A stretch of DNA of 64,000 bases, from positions 2,542,001 through 2,606,000 of the forward strand of contig JAGFBZ010002379.1 in NCBI GenBank assembly GCA_018398805.1, given 5' to 3'. Positions 13,601 through 28,600 of this stretch are shown here, in pieces (positions within the stretch are counted from its first letter, which is position 1; every line of letters begins with the position of its first letter). Under the pieces are notes generated by a model. The model did not search any database and was not told the origin of the DNA. It saw only the letters and a program-made list of their open reading frames with translations. The position numbers and the translations under genes were made by a program. The DNA comes from Hirundichthys speculiger. Lineage: Eukaryota; Chordata; Actinopteri; Beloniformes; Exocoetidae.

Positions 13601-16600
13601 CATCCCAACCTTTTCTGACTGAGAACCATGGTCTCAGATTTGGAGGTGTTGATCCTCATCCCCGCTTCACAAAGCGACAGCCGGCTATTGGCTGTAAACT
13701 GCTATCAGTCTAAAGACCATGCCCCCATTTATACATCCGTTTGTTGCTTTATACTGTACAATTTACCTGATGTGGCAGAAAAAAATCCAAGCCTGTACAC
13801 TTTTCAGGGAAGTGAATTCTCGCCACGGAAACCAAAACTGTTTTTTGAACTAGTATCTAAATATGTTTATTTCTGCTGCAAAGTTGGACATTTTAGTTGG
13901 ACGTGGAGTTCAATGGAGCCAGTTTTACTGTCATTGGCAGCAATCTACCCTTTTATCCAACTTGAAACTATTGAATAAGAATTAGTAGTGGGGAAATGCA
14001 CAGGAGGAAATGTAATGCTGTCAAGCGTATAAATTACAGTTGCTGTAGGCATCAACCCCATGGGTAGTTCTACTTTTGGGGAGTTACATTTCTGGTCATA
14101 TTCTATATAGTTGGTTTGACATACAAGCGTAAATCCTGCATAAGGTCCTGCAGGGGGCATTGGAGTTTGCCCTACTGGTCCACATGTGGTTTGTGGATTT
14201 GGATAAAGCATTCAACCATGTCCCTCAGGTCAGAGAGTATGGGGTACTCGAGCCCACTGCTATGGGCCCATTTAGTTCCTTTACACTCTGGAGAGATTGT
14301 GTTTCTGGGTTCATCTTGATGTGCCTCATTATTCCCCTTGAAGAGCTGGAGGAGGTGGCTCAGGAGAAGAGGTCTGGACCTCTGCTTAGACTGTTGTCCA
14401 CACAACCTGAACCCAGCTAAGCAAGGAGTTTTATACATGCAGTATGTTGCTCTTAAGTGTCAAACAATTTCAGCCTGTAAATTCCCTGTCTGGTAAAAAC
14501 ACCGTCCAAAGTGCAGAAATTAGCGCTTAGAGCAACAGTTGACAGAGTGGCTTTTTTAAACTCTCAGAGCCCATTTTCTCATAAGTCCAACTGTCAAAGG
14601 AGAGACTATTGCTTTTACACCCTATGGTGCAGTTCTGTGATAATTGTTTCCCACTCTAGTCATGAATACCTTCGCTGTAGTCCCTTTGAAGTCAGTATTA
14701 TTATCTAAAAAAAAATTCAACACTACATTTACAAACTAATGTGGAGAATGATGAATATTTGACCACTTCAAGAAGGTGTATCTTATGAACTGTCCCTGTT
14801 CTCAGCCCTCTTTGACGGTAAACTTTAAAAAACACGTTTAATTTAAATTAGATATAAGTCTATTCAGTTCTTTGCAAGGCAAATGTGAAATACATTTGCT
14901 CCAAACAGCAACAACAGAATTGCAACTGAACTCTTTGCCCACGAGCAGTGATTAGTTCTGTGTTGGGAAACAGCTCGAACAGAAAAGGCCACTTTGTGCT
15001 GATCTTAAGCTGGTATAGTGCCCCAGAGGAATTTTTTAATGCAGAAACCCGGCGACCTTGGTCATGTCTTGCAATATCGAAAGCCCTGGCTCAGCAGAGA
15101 CTGATGAGAAAAGAAAGGGGCTGTTAGAAAAGAATGAGAGGTCTTGATTTCCGTAATCCCAAAGGTGTGACTGGAGTCAGTTCTCAGGCATCTTTAACCT
15201 CCAGCTGGGTCGTCTGGGGAACCAGGGAGTCACAAGAAATCAGCGGCTGAGAAGCTGACATGTCACCTGAGCCAAACTCTCCTCTCTGCACTAGATTTTC
15301 CTGTTTATTACTAAACGGGCATGCCACAAATGAATTCCCATCTTAGACTATTTCTGCATCCTCCAGTAAATTGTCTCCTCTTACACCATCTTGCAAATTT
15401 ATTAAAAAATCAAGATGGACTTTATGTTCAAATACAAATATGTTCTCAGGAGTGACTTTATATAAAATGAAATAAATCTCAAACTAGACACCTCAACAGA
15501 AAGCATGCAGGGTGTGATACAATGCATTTATATTTTGGAGACACTGTTTTGTTAATAAATTGGTTTATGTGTTGATTTGAAATATTTCAGGATCATAATT
15601 CTGCAGTGATATTGGAGCGAACATAATGAACATGCCAACCACCCTGGAGAAATAAACAGCTCTCCACAGGAAAATAGCTCTGCTTGCTCAATACGAGATT
15701 AGTATCCAGGACTGGCCTAAAGCAAGGCCAGCTAGGAGTCTGAGCCAAGGTATGGGGGCAAGGAGCACAAAGAAAGCTTTCAGGTGAATCAATCACCCTT
15801 TCACATCAACATTTATGGAAATATTATCTAAGAGACAGCTGAGAGAATATCATCCTGGAGCTCAGAAATAATTACTTCTTTCATAAAGCGTTCAGCTGAA
15901 AGCTACAAGTATCCCAACCATAAAAATCTGATGATCAAATTTAAATGTTCCTGGTGGGGAAACAGAGGCCTGTCATTGCTCTCCACATCACAGTCGGTCT
16001 GCTGTTACAACACTGGACAGCAGTGGGACAGTCGCTGGAGGAGGATGGAGGGTGCGCGAGTCTCAAACCGTCAAGTCCAGGGTCAGGATCACACAATGCT
16101 CCCCTCAGACGGCGATGCCTTGTCTGGAACATTCCAGAAGGTTTTCAGCCTCCTTCCCAGTTGATATGAATGAGTGCATTGACCTGGAAGCTCTTAGCAG
16201 CTCTCCTCCAGCGCTCGTCCAAGAACACACGTTCACACATGTTCTTCAAAATAACAAAAAAAGTAAATAAAAAGAAAACTCAGAATTTTTTTTTTTAATG
16301 TCAAAGAAAGCCTGTCCAATAATGTCTGACATTAGTCTTAAATGTACCTTTTTACAAAGGGACCAGATAAGATTCATTTTAACTCAGTTTAATCATATAG
16401 CACCAGTTCACAACAAAAGCTATTTCATGGGCACTTTACAGTTAAAGTAAACAATTCAACACAAGTCCAAATACATACACTCTAATTAAATAAAATTACA
16501 TTCTAATCAAATCCAGTTTATCATAATTATTTTCATCATAAGTGTGCTCAAATTACAGCCTCTTAAAAATCAGTCTGGCAAAGGACACCAGCAGATTGCG

Positions 16601-19600
16601 TTGAGTCATTAGTTTGATTTTTAGCATGCGAGGATCAGTAGGTGACAATGAAGAGGAAGACCTCCCTGGGAGTCTGTGGGTGTCTCTAAATATGTGTTCT
16701 TGTCTGTTCTTGCAAACTTGTTAAATGTCACCAGTCACAGTAGAAAGTACTGTTCCAGTTCAAAGACTGCATCTACCCAAGTACAGTCAGTATCCCCATA
16801 TGTGCTCTTGCTCCACCCATCTTTAAATCAGGGATGCAACCAGAAGAAATCTGTATGTAGATGTGAGAAGGTAAGGTATCCCAGCATGTGTTTTGCATCA
16901 ACAAGCAGCAGTAATCGCAGAGATCGCAGAGAAGAAAGCTCAGAGTAGTTTACACTTTTAAGATGCTCTCATGCAAGAATGTAGCTCTTCTCACGTCAAG
17001 TTTGTGTTGGTTTATCAAGATGGGTGGGCCCATGAGCTAAGTTGTGATGTCATCTAGTACCCTGCCGTTTTAATAAAAAGCAAACTGTGTCCTTCCGCCA
17101 TCTGAAGTACATTTTCAGAGTTATGTCTAAGTCTGAACTAGCAAGTATGCAAGTCCAAACTTGGCACACTTGGTACTAAGAAATGGCCATTATTTACAGA
17201 GCTTGTCCTTCTTTTATTCTTTTTTTTTTAAACACTGTGCTTCTTCAAATTTTTTTGCAACCTTTTCAAGACCCTCTTAAACCTGCTAATTGTTTGGGCT
17301 TTGACATGCTCTTGAAGTTTTCTGGCTAGGGTTTTTACAACAAGTCATCTCTCATGGTTCCTGTGATGTGCTGGATGATTGCATCCCCTGCATGGAGGAC
17401 AAGGATCCCCTGGATTTAGGTATCACCCAGGTTTACAGTCATTCTCTAACCTTAGTTATACCTCTATTAAACCTTTCTGGATCACCTCTGGTCACAGTAC
17501 TTGTTTTGTCTGCTTACAACTAAACACCTACACTTCCATGTTAAAGACAAACCAGTCGTAACAGGAACTCCTCAACTGACCAATCCCCACTGAACTCCGT
17601 GTTAAAATGATCCACCTTACCCCTGGTAATAAACACACTAACAGCCTGGAACAAAAAAATGGTTCTAGTCTGGTTAGATTGAACATCCATCACAACTGTA
17701 TGTAGGGTGAATTTTTTTGTACCATATCAAGTTAAATTATGCAAAGAAATACAATGTATGGCGTCTAACCAATCAAATGGCCTGATGCAATTTATTGACA
17801 GTTAGCCATTGCTTATGCCATTGGCGATGCCAGCTGTCATGTTTTTAGCTTCTTAGTGCTTATTGACTTTTGAGCTGTGAATAAAAACATTGCAGAGCTT
17901 TGTTATATTTCGAAGAGAATATATTTTATCGTGCTTGTCTGTTGCGTGAACAGACCACCTTGACTGGCTGTAGTTGACCTGCAGGGTTTACAGAAGAAGC
18001 TTGGCTAAACAACCGTGCTAACCAAGCTTCAGCTCATCATTTCTGATGACCCATTTCTGATACGAAACCAGAATTCCCACTGCAGATGTCTGCCAGACTG
18101 AGCCACAGTGGCTCATTCAAAGACCCCTGCCATGTGGAAGCATGCTGGGACCTGCAGTCAATCATCCTGCAACTCACGGGCTGACACCGGTTGTCTTACA
18201 ACGCATGAATGCGGGGGGTAGATGGCTGGCGAGTCCTAGCAGAGCTTCATTAGTCCTCTCTTCAGGTCTGGCAACACTCGCTTTGAACATCATTTCCAAT
18301 AGCAATACTTGAAATGACAATGCGTTTGGATAGATTTGGTCAAAACGAATGTAAAGCAATATCAATTATCATCCTGGCTTAGCATAAGCTAAGCCAACCA
18401 AGCTAAAATAGGTAACTGTAACTGGTGGGCATATTCTAGCCAGTTTCTCAGGGCTGTTTGTTCTGCAATCTTTTTCATGGTCCCGCTAAGTATGAATGAA
18501 AAAGAGAAAACCTGTGGGTGATGTCACTTATCATTCATCCAATAATTTTACAGTCAGTGCTTCACAGTTCCAACTCTTTCACACTGCACAGGAGGCAGAA
18601 TAAAGGTGGTACAGAGACGTAACAAATTTAGGATTAGGCTCGTCTCTGTTTGTAATGCGAAGTCGGCTGAATTCATTTGATTTGATTGGCACTGAGTGGT
18701 TATGATAATGGTAAACTATTGGGAGGATGGCAGCAGAAGGATTAGAATTAGAGCCACTGGACACTAATCTCACAAAAAAAAAAAAAAAAAAAACAAAAAA
18801 AAAACTTACCATTTCTTTCAAGCAAGTACAAAAAAAAAAAAGAAAGAAAGGAAAGAAAATGAGGAATAGAATGAGCAGAGGTAGAAATGACTTCCTCCTT
18901 TTGTCTGTCTCACTGTCACTCTGTCTTGCAGTCTGCCACTGGCTCCATCTCCATCTCAGAAACTAAGGGTCATATGGTGCTCAGCAAGCTTCCTCTGCTC
19001 TTCCCAGCAAGGCATCAAACCCAGATCTCATATCTGGGATATTTTCCAGGAAGACAGGCGCATACTTAGATGGGCAGCCTCACACATGCAGACACACAGA
19101 TTGCTCTTGCTAACAATAAGACACCCATCTGTCTCATATAATGCAAGCCAAGAGATCTTGACTCAAACAAGATGAGTCTGTGAGGACAGTGTGTTTTCAC
19201 CAATGATCATCATTTCTGGTCCAATTTGGATATCCTGTGCAACCATTTCAGTTCAAAAGAGCACCCATGCCTCAGTGCATATGTTTGAGTTCATGACATA
19301 TGTCATGACATGTTTGAAGACTACAAAGAACATGGCAGAAGTCAAATGAATAGCATGCTGTCTGAATAGGAACTTTACTCATGAAAGGCCTTAACTAGTC
19401 AAGTTTACTGTGCAATGTAAAACTTCTAGCTTAACAAATAGTTAAAAATCAGAAAAAAAAAATACAGATAAAAAAATATTGATTTCATTTTAATATAACT
19501 TGAGGAAAAATGAAAATAAAAATAACATTAAAGAACAAAAAAAAAAGCCACAGCTAAATAAATTCATGTTAAAGTATGTCATCTGAGGTCAGAAATACCA

Positions 19601-22600
19601 GAAGACAGATTTTCTGCATCGTATTATAAATGAAATGAGATAAACTCTTTGTAGAAGGGGTGGATGGATCTTTGTTGTGTAACAACTCAGGGTGCCACAT
19701 TCTTACCATCACACGCTTTTGCTGTGGAGCGACAGATTGTTCATTAGACCGTCATTCAGCGTTTCAAAATTGAGACTGATTGAAAATTATAAGCTATCAC
19801 AACAGAGCTCTTCGGATGTTTTTGTCTTTGTTGTGCTACTTGAATGCTACCATAATCTGAAGAATCAATGTTTCAAATAATGAAACATCTCCACTTCCAT
19901 CATTTTGATCTCTTTCATGCCACACTTTAGGAAATCTACGCCTGCAGAGACTTTATTCTACTCCATCACAATGTGCCTGGGACCTTGGAAGCTGGTCTCC
20001 AGCTTTTTTCCTCTCTTCCACTCACACACTCCTGCAGTGTCCCACAGTAAATGCACTCCAGATGTGGATTTGTTAGTCACCTTTGAATGAGAAGCAGCAC
20101 CGCTTCATCCTCCACCCACACCATCTGGGCCTCAGCCTCCTAGTTTGTATGTTCTCTCCTTCACTCATACAAACCATCCATCCAGTCCTCCCGAGGCTCT
20201 CCCTGCATTTGAGACTGAGGCTTAACTCCTCTAAGATTACTGCCTTTATTTTTTTTTAAAAGATCAGCGTAATCCCCTGCTTTAATTCTCTTAGCCCCTT
20301 TGTGTCTCCCTTGAAGTGAGCTGGGATAGGCCGATAAGCCAGGCCTGTTAGACAAACAGGGACGACACTGAGGGAAGTGGAGACAGCTGCATCTCTGTAA
20401 TAGATTTATGTTTTCTGATCCTTTCCCAGCCTAATGATGGCCTCCCTCACTCGCACTTGGATCTCCTTGGACTTCACATTGGTAGCTCCAGTCAAACATC
20501 TGCCAAATGCCAACTCCACACCTTTTATGTGCTTTATTTGACTTGACATAATGGGGGAATGGACCACCCCTGACCAATTAATTTCTGTTCAGGAATTTGT
20601 TCGAATGCTTTAGAGCGCTTGAAAAGGGAGGTACTTTTTTCAAATGTTCCTAAAAGTTCCTAAAAGGTAAATGCCTTTTTTAAATTTTTTTGGTGAAACT
20701 TAAATCAAAGCTGGAAATCTAGACTTCGGACACATCGTGACTGCTTTATTTCAAATACACTGTGGTGGCAAAGGCTACAAGGCAAACAACTAAGACTTTG
20801 AAATCTCTTTTTCAACACTTGTCAAGCCGTTTCACTGTCAAAAAAACTTTTTTTTTTTCTTAGTGCTATGCTTAGAGAAAATGAAATGAAAGGAGGTTTG
20901 TGAAGGCTGGTACATATTGTGAAAAAAATTGAAAATGCCTCACACATTTAACTGTCTTCAGACTGACCTTGAGCAATCTAGAGGGGAGTGGCTGAAAAAT
21001 ACACTGAACACTGAAGCAAAAGGGAACCAGGAACACCACTAATAAAGAACAAATGTCTCTGGAACTATAGTCCACATTCAGGAGAAACCAGAGAGGAGCT
21101 TTGGGAATGTCATGGATCAATTTGTGTCTAGGTGATGAAATGAAGCCCACAAATAAAAGGATATATGTGCCAACGGCAAAACATTGTACCCCTGAGGTGG
21201 TATGATAGTGTGGGGGTGCTTCACTGTCATCAAGCAAATGATGAAATCAGACAATTACCAGTTTAAGAGCAAAATGTTTTATTCAAATACATTATCAGAA
21301 ACCTTGAATTACAGATGAGGTTTTATGTGTTTCAGCAGGATAATGACCTAAAAACACATCCAACAGCACAAATGATGAAAAGAAGGGGCGCTCTAAAATG
21401 GCCAGAAATAAATCCTGACGTAAATCGCACTTGAAAAACCTTTAAAAAAAAAGATCAAATACCATTACAAAAATGACTACTGTAAAGCATCGTGTTGAGT
21501 GGATTAAACCATCAATAACCGGGTGCAAGAAGCTTTTACATGGCTTTGTGGAACATTTAGTCACAAATATGAAAAGCAACAATTTTTAATTTGTGTTAAA
21601 TACACTGAAAGCCTTGTCTATTGTTCTACTTCAGTAACTTTAGTATATTTTATCCAAATATTCTGACTTAACAAAACTAATCTAGCCTGTAGTTACGCTT
21701 GAAGACTGTAAACTATGCATCAATAATTAAGGGAGTATCAATACTTTTGGCCAGTCTATGAAGCACAGATCATTGATCACCACATTCTGCAAATCAGCTG
21801 CCAACTGTTTTTCTGTCAACCTGTGCATTACATGTCTTGACCTATCAAGCTCTGTTCAATTTTAAGGCCAAGTTTTTAGAAAAATATGGCCTGTCAAAAA
21901 CATTTTCTAACTTTAAGACTGCCTATCGTGTTCAGAAAAACATTCAGCGTGCTGTTGGACTAAAAGCTTTCACCTCTCACCTGCACAGCTTGGCTGTATT
22001 TTACAGCATCTGGTCAACAGTGGGAGCAGTTGCAGTAAATGCAGAGCACTGACTCTGGGCCATGCTGGCTCTTTACCAACGGACAGGCTGACTTGGCAGC
22101 CTCTGTCACCTTCTGCTTTCCAACTGGGCAGACACAACTCACCTGTGGCTTGGTCCGCCGTGACATTTGAAACACCAGTAGCAATTTGTTTATTCAAGCA
22201 CCGATCATGTGTCCTGGCTCATAACTCTAACCCTGTATCTCATTGATCACTGTGTATTTCATTCCAGGTGTAAATCCAAACACAGATGTGGAGCATTTCC
22301 TCCACGACCATTCTCACCTCCCCCTGCTGTTTGCTTCTCAACTGCCTTCATTGTTGTGGCAGACAGTCCTTGCGTGTTTTATCCAGTCATTTCATGTTCA
22401 CTCATCCATCCTTCTCGCCCTGAGGGATTATTCATGCCCGGTCTAACTGCTAACACCTCTCCACACACCCAGGCTGTGGGGCACAGGTCCAAAAACAGCT
22501 CCATCCAAACCATCACGCCATGCAGTGGGGCAAATTTCATATTTGGTTGGTTGTTTTCATGTCCAAAGAAATTCAACCCCTGCAGCAAACCCCACATTAG

Positions 22601-25600
22601 AAAATGAACAAGCCTTCAAATGTTAATGTGGTTCACCTCACCTTTATATCACAGGTAGAGTACTGGTAATAAGAATGGTACGTGCAGATACTTTGACAGC
22701 CAACAAAATGATAGTATCAATAATTTATGGCAGTGCTCAGGGTTTGCATAATACTCCCTCCATCTTCCTTGAACAGTAGTCTTTTTTTTTTCCTTTCTTA
22801 ATTATCTTTTTCTGTATTCCTCAATCATACTATTGATGATTCTGGCCAAAGGACTGACCTTAAACTTCTTGCATACATAACATTTGTTTTCAGTCACTAT
22901 GGGAGATGTTGCTTTTCAGATTTCAGTTTGTGATTTGGAAGCAGGAAACAAGAATTGAAATGAAGAAGTGCCGTGGCAGACCCCAGGAGATGCCAGAGGG
23001 ATTATATCTCTTGGCTACCCTGGCAACACCTTGGTACATCCCCCAGAAGAGCTAGCGAAGATGAGAGGGAGGTCATGCTTCTCTACTTATCCTGCTGCCC
23101 CCCGACCTGAACGTAGATAGGAAGTTAATGGATGGATGGGTGGAATGGTGAGCATATTTTCCCCTTTAAATTCAATAGATATAACTCCAACCAATATAGT
23201 GCAAATGAACAACACATGAAACTACACTAAATCATTATGTAGCAAAAAAAAAAGATATAATTTTTTTTCTGATACATAAAATCTCAAAAGTGTAATGTAC
23301 TTTTTTCTTAAAACAGTCCATAAATGCTGCAGTTTGTTGCCAAGTGCAGGCAATCATTCTCATGAGTAAAGTTTTGATATGCAAGAAGATTCCTCGCCTC
23401 TTTGATTAAAATATATCAGCACACTGATGCAATCCACAGTGATGTTGGGGCAACAGTGGACCAAGGGGAAACAACTGCTCTTCCAGGCTGACTGCAATGC
23501 AGAACGATAAAAAAAACTGCAAGTTTCTTGACTGAACACTGGGGGTGGCTCCAAATGTGAGTCAATCTCCATTGACCCCTATGTTAAAATGTGCAAAAAA
23601 CCAGGCCGTTAATAGCATGAATTTTTTTTTAACCACATCAGAAAAATTATAAATTTATGTCTAATGAGGCACATGCAATAGTTAGTTGTCATCACTTTTG
23701 CTACTAAGCACTTAGCAGTGTCTTGATTTCTGAACATTGCCTCTGAGCTGGCTCCCAGCGGAGATCCTAATTTCAGCTCTGGTACCGCTCATTTCAGGAT
23801 GTCGTATTGGAAGCAATGTTTAAGAAATGAGGATGATTGGACAGATTTGATCAGAATGAATGTCAAGCAACACTGTTAGGTTAGCTCAAGATAAGCCAGC
23901 CAAGCTGAAATAACTGACTTGCTGTGACCTGAGTAATGTGGGTGTGTTCCACCTGGCTGCCCGTACCGCCCATTTGAAACATAACGTGAGATACGATGAT
24001 TTTGTGAGCTTCTGTGACAAAAAAGGGACAGCCTAAAAAGCATTCTTGAGAAAAGCTGTGAGCGACATCACAGGGGTTTATCCAGTTTGTTGTCTGGGCC
24101 AGTGATATGAAGACTGATGCACAGCAGAAAGTGACTGCATTGCGAGTGCTGCCATCAGCTGGCTTACACTTATGGTCCATCTCAGCACTTTGAACGCAGC
24201 CTGGCCAGGCATACATGAAACAGGTCTGGTACCCCACCCTTACAGAACGTGCTGAACCTATCACTGGGGCAAGCGTTACGTGATGACTTCATGTGATGAC
24301 TCATAGAGGAGCGTTCAAGAGCCACTATTCAGAAACATCCATGATGGCTGGCACTTTTCTAAAAAATGCTCCAAATGTAAATGTTTCTTCCCCCTTCAAT
24401 AATCAATCTTTTCTTTTGTCCTGCCATTCAGTTAAAAGCGACTACCTTAATTGTTGAAGGTTATGAAATCATTATATCTAATGTTATGGGATTAAGATGC
24501 ACACTGCTGAGACTCAACACGTCCAAGCGATTTGTGCAGTTGTTATTAATGCTGCTTACATCTGTTATCCCTGAGGTGAAGATGACTTAGTTTGCTTGAC
24601 TAAGCATGAGGCTTTTAACTAATCTCATCACTACTCACTGATGATTCACCAGTTAAGAACTCACAAGCATGTGTTGTAAAGACAGACACAATCTTGCACT
24701 TTTGAGAAAGAAGGAGCATTGGCTAAATACTGCATTTCCCACAAAAAATAAATAAATACGTAAATAAAATTAAGGGACGCTTGCAATTCAAGCTTGTCTT
24801 TAAACCAGACAGGGCTTCACTGGGTTCAAGTCGAAGTCTTGAAATTAAGGAATTTCTGATGTACACCTCCCCCAATACCCTGCATGGGACTCAACAGGTA
24901 TGGATAATGGATGGATGGATGGATGGATGGATGGATGGATGGACATCTCATCCTACGACAGAATCAATGTGTTCAATTTCTTTTGAGCAGTAGAGTTTCG
25001 GTAGCATACAATATGTTTCACTCGTGTGTGCTCGAGAAACTTTCATTGTCCTCAACCTCAGCTCGCAACCCAACCTCCAAGAGAGTCCATTGTCCCGTAT
25101 AACTGCTCTCTGATCAGCAGCCCAGTCCCAGCTTGTACCACGGTGATGTATATGGTTTGACAGCTGAACGATGCAGGAGGACTCAGATAAAAAGGGCAGC
25201 TCAGACAGACAGCTCTGGGAGCTTTCAGAACTCCCAGGATACAGGCAGGTAGATGTTACCTGTCTACCTGTAAATGGACGTCCAGGCCTACAGGCGGTCT
25301 CCCTGTATGAGTAAAACTCTCCTGGTGTCGCTACAGCTTATTTGGAACAATGCTGATTGGAACTGCTATTTCTGATCCCTCTCTTGACAGCCTGTGTTTG
25401 TCAAATAGTGAGTTTTACCAGAGAAACTTCTACTTTGCAGTTGTTATCAAAGTTTTATTAAACTTGACAAAATATTTTCTGTGTGGAGGCTTAGCCAGAG
25501 AGCAGAAAAGAAATTGTTCTTCATTTATTATAACTGACACTGAATTCCAATAAACACAATTTTTCCATTAAATGGAGTATAACATATCAATGATGTGTAA

Positions 25601-28600
25601 TTCATGTATAGTGTTAAGTATTTTATTTTACCGTGGTAGAGAAGTTAACTAGGTTAAACAGACTACAAATCTTTTTCATCAGACGTACCTACTCGTAGGT
25701 CTATATTCAGATTGGCTTACCAAAAAATAACAACTAATGTTAGCTTACTTAGCTTAGCTTTTCAACTTTTTTTTTTTAATTGTTTTTATACATTTATCCT
25801 CAAGTACTCAATGAATCCTTGGGACACACATACCCTTCCAAGGATAATATTCTTTCAGAAAAAAGATAGAACATTTAGGTGTTTTGTCCAGAGGTAACTT
25901 TACACGTTGGACAATTTTAGTGAAACATGAGCACGGTTTGCCAGCTGCCCCTATCAACCTGTCTTTTAAAAATTCACCATCAGACAAAAACTTGCACAAG
26001 CTTGTATAACAGCCTGTAGTTGACTATTGCTGCAAATTCATAGATGCTTGACTGCTTTGTCGAGTTTTTCCACCTGGATATAAGGCTGGAAGACTTTTTC
26101 CTTCCTTTTTCCGCTTTTCACATCACGACAAATCTGTGCCAACAATTGGCACGCTTGGGCGAAACCATCTTGTTGTGCTCCTTGAATACATGAACAGTGT
26201 TGAGTTATCAAATATACTGCAGCAGATTTAAGTCTTGACAAAACTTTCTGAGTCAAATTTTGTCTTCTTCAAAGCGCTTGTTCCCAGTTTGTTTCTGCTG
26301 TCAGACCTCCTGCATTAGAAACTTGTCACTGGTAGAGAAAACCTTTACTCCCATCTAAATTTTGAAAATGCTCTATGAAGTTGTCAAGAAAAATGGCAGT
26401 GCACAGTGTAGACTGCCTTCCCAGCCTCAACAGTCTTTAAAAAAGATGCTTCTTTTATGAGTATTATTGTTGCTTGTTTGTTATTGAAGGAGGGCTGGAT
26501 TGAGTTGGTATAAGCCACTTCTGGTCCTCACACTATATTTGGCCCAGGTCTATTCTTCTAGATCAGCCTGAGCTATCCAAACTCTCTACCAACTGATACA
26601 GAAGAAACTGTCTCTGGGTGCCATTTGATAGTCAAAAAGCATGTGATGCAGCCACAACATCATCTACACTAGTACCAACAAAATGGTAACCAAAATCTGC
26701 TCTCTGACGTGCACGTACTGATATACACTGAAGGAGTAGAAAAAGAAATACAGACAGCGAACGCAGGCAAGCAAGGAGAGGACAGGAGGGAAAAGGAAAT
26801 GGCAGAGGAATTAGACAATGCAAAGAGAGGAGGGGAAGAGTCGAAGCATGACAAGTGTTCAGATGATTTGACACCCGGCAAATCGATCCAAGGCTGGATG
26901 CCAAAGACTGAACGGTAGCTCGAGCTCTGCAATCATTAATTCTGAAAGAGCTGGTTCCATGTGTTGGCAGATCCCAGATCAGCATCACCAGAGGAGCAAA
27001 TTCCCCCAATTTCTGTCAAATAGCATATCAGTGGAGTACAGCAGGTATGTGGACAAGCCTATAGGAAGTCAGTTTTTATATGCACAGCCCATTCTCACAA
27101 GTAAATGTGAAATAAATACACTCCATATGACCAAATCTTATTACCTAGGGGTAAATGGTGTCTATGAATTTAAAAAGGGAAATTAGTAGGAAAATAAAGT
27201 AAGAAGTAGAAAAAGTAGGAAGCCCATTTTTGGCTTCACTGTGAATCTGAAATATTTTGCTCATAGATCAGTGTAGCTATTACACGTTCCATCATGGAAA
27301 TTTGATTAATAAACATGCATCAGTAGATCATTTATACCGTTTGTATAGGTTGTGTAGAAACATGCACGAACATTTCAGCGTACATAAGCCCATTCTGTAT
27401 GTCTCAACACACCTGTGTGTTTGTGTGTGCAAGCCCTGCTTTAATTTTGCGCACGGAAAGAAGGTAATTACAGATTAAATAGCTTTTCCGTCCCTTTGTG
27501 TTTGTGCCTGCAGTAACTGTGAATAGAAAGAGAGGAAAAAAAAAGGGCCTGGAAACACGGGGGTGACTTCCAGCTCAGAGATATTTTCCACAGCAGATAT
27601 TTTCCACGACAGGTTCTTCACCAGATGTGCCCATAGCATCAGACAAACCAAAACAAGATCTTGTTTGCAAAACCAAGTATGATCTTTGCATAACCTTGGA
27701 AAATTTGAAGATCAGCTGCAGTGCCCAGTCTTCACCGATGTCGGGAGGAAGGCCACGGGCAGGGCACAGCTGTAAAATCACCGAGGGTAATCCATATCAG
27801 GGCTGCTAACGAACACTTGGTCGTGGAGTTTGACCCAAGAAATCCATCACAGCGACTCCGTATGTCCCCCTTCCTATCAGCTGACTCGCTGTCTTGCAGC
27901 GTCTGCTGTAATCATAAACAGATACATTCCAGCAGAAGAGAAGCAGGCAGAGCTCTGCCAGGTCTCGGGAATGTGAGCACAGCAGCACCAGGCTGCAGCA
28001 GCCCGCCGGTGATGAAGTCTTCTTTTTTCCACAGCTCTGAGACACAGCTGAAACTTCTACTTTTATGTTTTTTTTTAATCTTCCAGCACTGAATCCATGT
28101 TAATAGATATCATCCTTCATTTTACAAAAATAACATTTTACACTAACTTTAGAAATTTGTCACTTACTCACATGGGGGAAACGTTCACCACTGAGAACAC
28201 CGTGACCTAATTCCATCAGCGGCGACGCACAAGTGGGTTATACCTGAAAGAATAGGTATTTTTATTGTTTTCCTTGCACTGGATTTGATGTGAGTGCCCT
28301 ACATTGATGTTAGGTAATTGCCATTAGTGTTCTTTTTTTATGTTGCTGATCAAGTGCATGTTCAACAGCAGACTCCGCGGTGGCATATAGAGCTGCAGCC
28401 ATGGGCCAGCGAGAATCAGTCCCTGGAGGATGAAGCTAAAAGGTTCCTCAGCTACATCACAACCCCACAAGTGAGTCATTGTCTGAACTGTCGCCTGCTA
28501 TGCTGATAAAGGCTTCTAGCTGAAACACATACTGTTTTCTGTATTTTGGAGGAAAGATTGCCTCCTGGAAATGAGCTTGGCTGGCTGAGTAACTCTAATG

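Noticed and set aside
15931..16270. Several overlapping 60-77 codon ORFs on both strands
   Set aside because: No recognisable motif and no exon context; overlapping frames on both strands suggest chance.
20872..21237. 121-codon - strand ORF
   Set aside because: Opposite strand of the Tc1-like remnant; the transposase similarity is on +.
22209..22607. 132-codon + strand ORF in METTL24 intron 1
   Set aside because: No similarity recognised and no matching acceptor/donor phase with the METTL24 exons, which already join completely.
24907..24943. Regular 4-bp repeat considered as an array
   Set aside because: Simple (ATGG)n microsatellite at a retroposon tail; not a CRISPR or satellite array.
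26709..26918. 69-codon basic/acidic ORF
   Set aside because: Purine-rich low-complexity intron sequence; no splice sites or family resemblance.
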